Assembly (NCBI RefSeq): GCF_000744775.1
Contig: NZ_JQMP01000001.1
Span: 248,001 to 312,000 of the forward strand
DNA from: Thermorudis peleae
Lineage (GTDB): Bacteria > Chloroflexota > Chloroflexia > Thermomicrobiales > Thermomicrobiaceae
Direction: 5' to 3'
DNA: 64,000 bases
The notes under the pieces were generated by a model. That model made no database searches and had not been told where the DNA came from. It saw nothing but the letters and a program-made list of their open reading frames with translations. Every line of letters begins with the position of its first letter. Positions within the stretch are counted from its first letter, which is position 1. Position numbers and translations under genes: made by a program. Below are positions 61,565-64,000 of this stretch, piece after piece.

Positions 61565-62794
61565 CTAGCGCGACGAGACGACGGATGAGAGCTTGGCCTC
61601 TTCGCGCAGCACCTCGACCTTGTCCAGGCGCTCCCACGGCAGGTCGAGGTCGGGCCGGCCAAAGTGGCCATACGCGGCGACTTGCCGGTAGATTGGCCGG
61701 TTGAGCCCGAGGTGGTGGATAATGGCCGCGGGACGCAAGTCGAAGTGCCGCTCGATCAGCGCACGGATGACCGACTCGTCCACGCGCGCGGTGCCGAACG
61801 TCTCGATGTGGATGGCCAAGGGGCGAGCGACGCCGATCGCATAGGAGAGCTGGATCTCGAAGCGATCAGCGAGCCCGGCTGCGACGATATTCTTGGCCAC
61901 GTAGCGTGCCGCATAGGCTGCTGAGCGGTCGACCTTGGTTGGATCCTTGCCGGAGAAGGCACCGCCACCGTGCCGTGCCATCCCACCGTACGTGTCGACC
62001 ATGATCTTGCGCCCGGTCAGCCCGGCGTCAGCCATTGGGCCCCCGACGCTGAAGCTGCCGCTCGGGTTGATGAAGCAGCGGGTCTGGCTGTCCATCAACT
62101 CCGTCGGGATCGCCTCAGCAATCACGGCCTCGATCAGCTCAGCGCGCATGCGGGCCGGGTCGACGTCAGGGTCGTGCTGGGCCGAGAGCACGACCGTGTC
62201 GACGCGCACGGGCTTGCCTGCGCGATACTCGACGGTGACCTGGCTCTTGCCGTCGGGGCGCAAGTACGGCAGCTGGCCGGTCTTGCGCACCTCAGCCAGG
62301 CGCCGGGTCAGCCGGTGGGCCAGCGCGATCGGCAGCGGCATCAACTCGGGCGTTTCCGTGCAGGCGAAGCCGATCATCATTCCCTGGTCGCCAGCGCCAA
62401 TGGCATCGAACGGGTCACCCGTGTCGCGCTCACGGACTTCGTAGGCACGCGAGACCCCGGCGCTGATTTCCGGCGCTTGCTCCTTGATGGAGGTGATCAC
62501 TGCCATCGTGCGCCCGTCGAGGCCATAGTCGGAACGGGTATAGCCGATCTCCGTGACGACTTGGCGCGCGACCTTCTCATAGTCAATGCGGGCGCTCGTG
62601 GTAATTTCCCCGAAGATGAAGAGCAACCCGGTCGTCGTCGCGACCTCGCATGCTACGCGGCCCGCCGGGTCTTGTGCGAGCACAGCGTCGAGCACGGCAT
62701 CGGAGACCTGGTCGCAGATCTTGTCAGGATGCCCCTCGGTGACAGATTCTGATGTGAAGAACGTGCGCGGAGCGCGCATCATGCTGATCGTCAC
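61565..62794 (-). CDS. metK: S-adenosylmethionine synthetase
   Basis: This 409-residue enzyme makes S-adenosylmethionine from methionine and ATP. Signatures are [23 protein letters not shown], the catalytic loop [17 protein letters not shown], and [31 protein letters not shown] with [27 protein letters not shown] at 62792-62794 has GAGAGGG seven bases upstream and gives a full N-terminus; ATGs 12 and 15 bp later are alternatives. It lies 38 bp after ahcY in a methyl-cycle operon. No SAM riboswitch is seen in the gap. Confidence 0.96.
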   Translation of the reverse strand: MTISMMRAPRTFFTSESVTEGHPDKICDQVSDAVLDAVLAQDPAGRVACEVATTTGLLFIFGEITTSARIDYEKVARQVVTEIGYTRSDYGLDGRTMAVITSIKEQAPEISAGVSRAYEVRERDTGDPFDAIGAGDQGMMIGFACTETPELMPLPIALAHRLTRRLAEVRKTGQLPYLRPDGKSQVTVEYRAGKPVRVDTVVLSAQHDPDVDPARMRAELIEAVIAEAIPTELMDSQTRCFINPSGSFSVGGPMADAGLTGRKIMVDTYGGMARHGGGAFSGKDPTKVDRSAAYAARYVAKNIVAAGLADRFEIQLSYAIGVARPLAIHIETFGTARVDESVIRALIERHFDLRPAAIIHHLGLNRPIYRQVAAYGHFGRPDLDLPWERLDKVEVLREEAKLSSVVSSR

Positions 62795-62832
62795 GGCTCT
62801 GCCCTCTCACCTTTCCCAGGAGCAGCACGCAA

Positions 62833-64000
<1,168 letters not shown>

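Overview
The window looks like a chromosomal segment of a moderately to highly GC-rich, aerobic, heterotrophic bacterium of the Chloroflexota, most likely class Thermomicrobia. This placement is inferred from frequent GTG starts, lipoproteins with long Ala/Thr/Pro spacers after the lipobox Cys, many ABC importers, and a sugar-acid plus aromatic catabolic repertoire. There is no rRNA gene to confirm it. I recognise about 53 protein genes and one decayed gene, and no tRNA, rRNA, CRISPR array or insertion sequence.

Layout. (1) 1-3069, minus: a molybdate operon (XRE-type regulator with a molybdate-binding-like domain, modA, modB cut by the window edge). (2) 3352-7896, plus: an MFS permease, then a complete ECF vitamin-type importer (S, A, A', T) whose two ATPases have complementary losses of key motifs. 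(3) 7959-15713: a sugar cluster resembling non-phosphorylative L-fucose/L-rhamnose catabolism (lactonase, aldose dehydrogenase, mutarotase, SDR, ABC importer, IclR regulator). (4) 16675-21405: an orphan Tat-type substrate-binding lipoprotein, a soluble chemoreceptor-like protein, and a divergent CARF-HEPN protein of the Csx/TM1812 type with no cas genes nearby. (5) 22076-28263: a LacI-controlled inositol/uronate cluster (IolB, SDR mannonate oxidoreductase, two TIM-barrel isomerases, one decayed isomerase, a Gfo/Idh/MocA dehydrogenase). (6) 28546-35706: a GntR-controlled homoprotocatechuate (4-hydroxyphenylacetate) meta-cleavage operon. (7) 35707-41200: a very C-rich region with a large primase-helicase replication protein carrying an iteron-like array inside its coding sequence, a small predicted membrane peptide, a repeat-rich spacer and a YceI lipoprotein. 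(8) 41684-57816: an MFS drug-type exporter, ManD-type dehydratase, an oligopeptide-family ABC importer in DNA of visibly lower GC, a second enolase-superfamily dehydratase, an RraA-like protein, UxuA, a CopB ATPase, uronate dehydrogenase and an SMP-30 lactonase. Together with the SDR of region 5 this makes up an isomerase route and an oxidative route for uronates. (9) 57884-64000: an ATP-grasp enzyme, a YggX-like protein, a formyltransferase, a nucleotide-sugar reductase and the methyl-cycle genes metK and ahcY (cut by the window end).

Several operons have readable control regions: sigma70-type promoters with 17-bp spacers, many overlapped by palindromes, and two perfect hairpins placed just after substrate-binding-protein genes. 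The most unusual items are the iteron-like array in the primase-helicase gene, the orphan CARF-HEPN/chemoreceptor pair and the asymmetric ECF ATPase pair.
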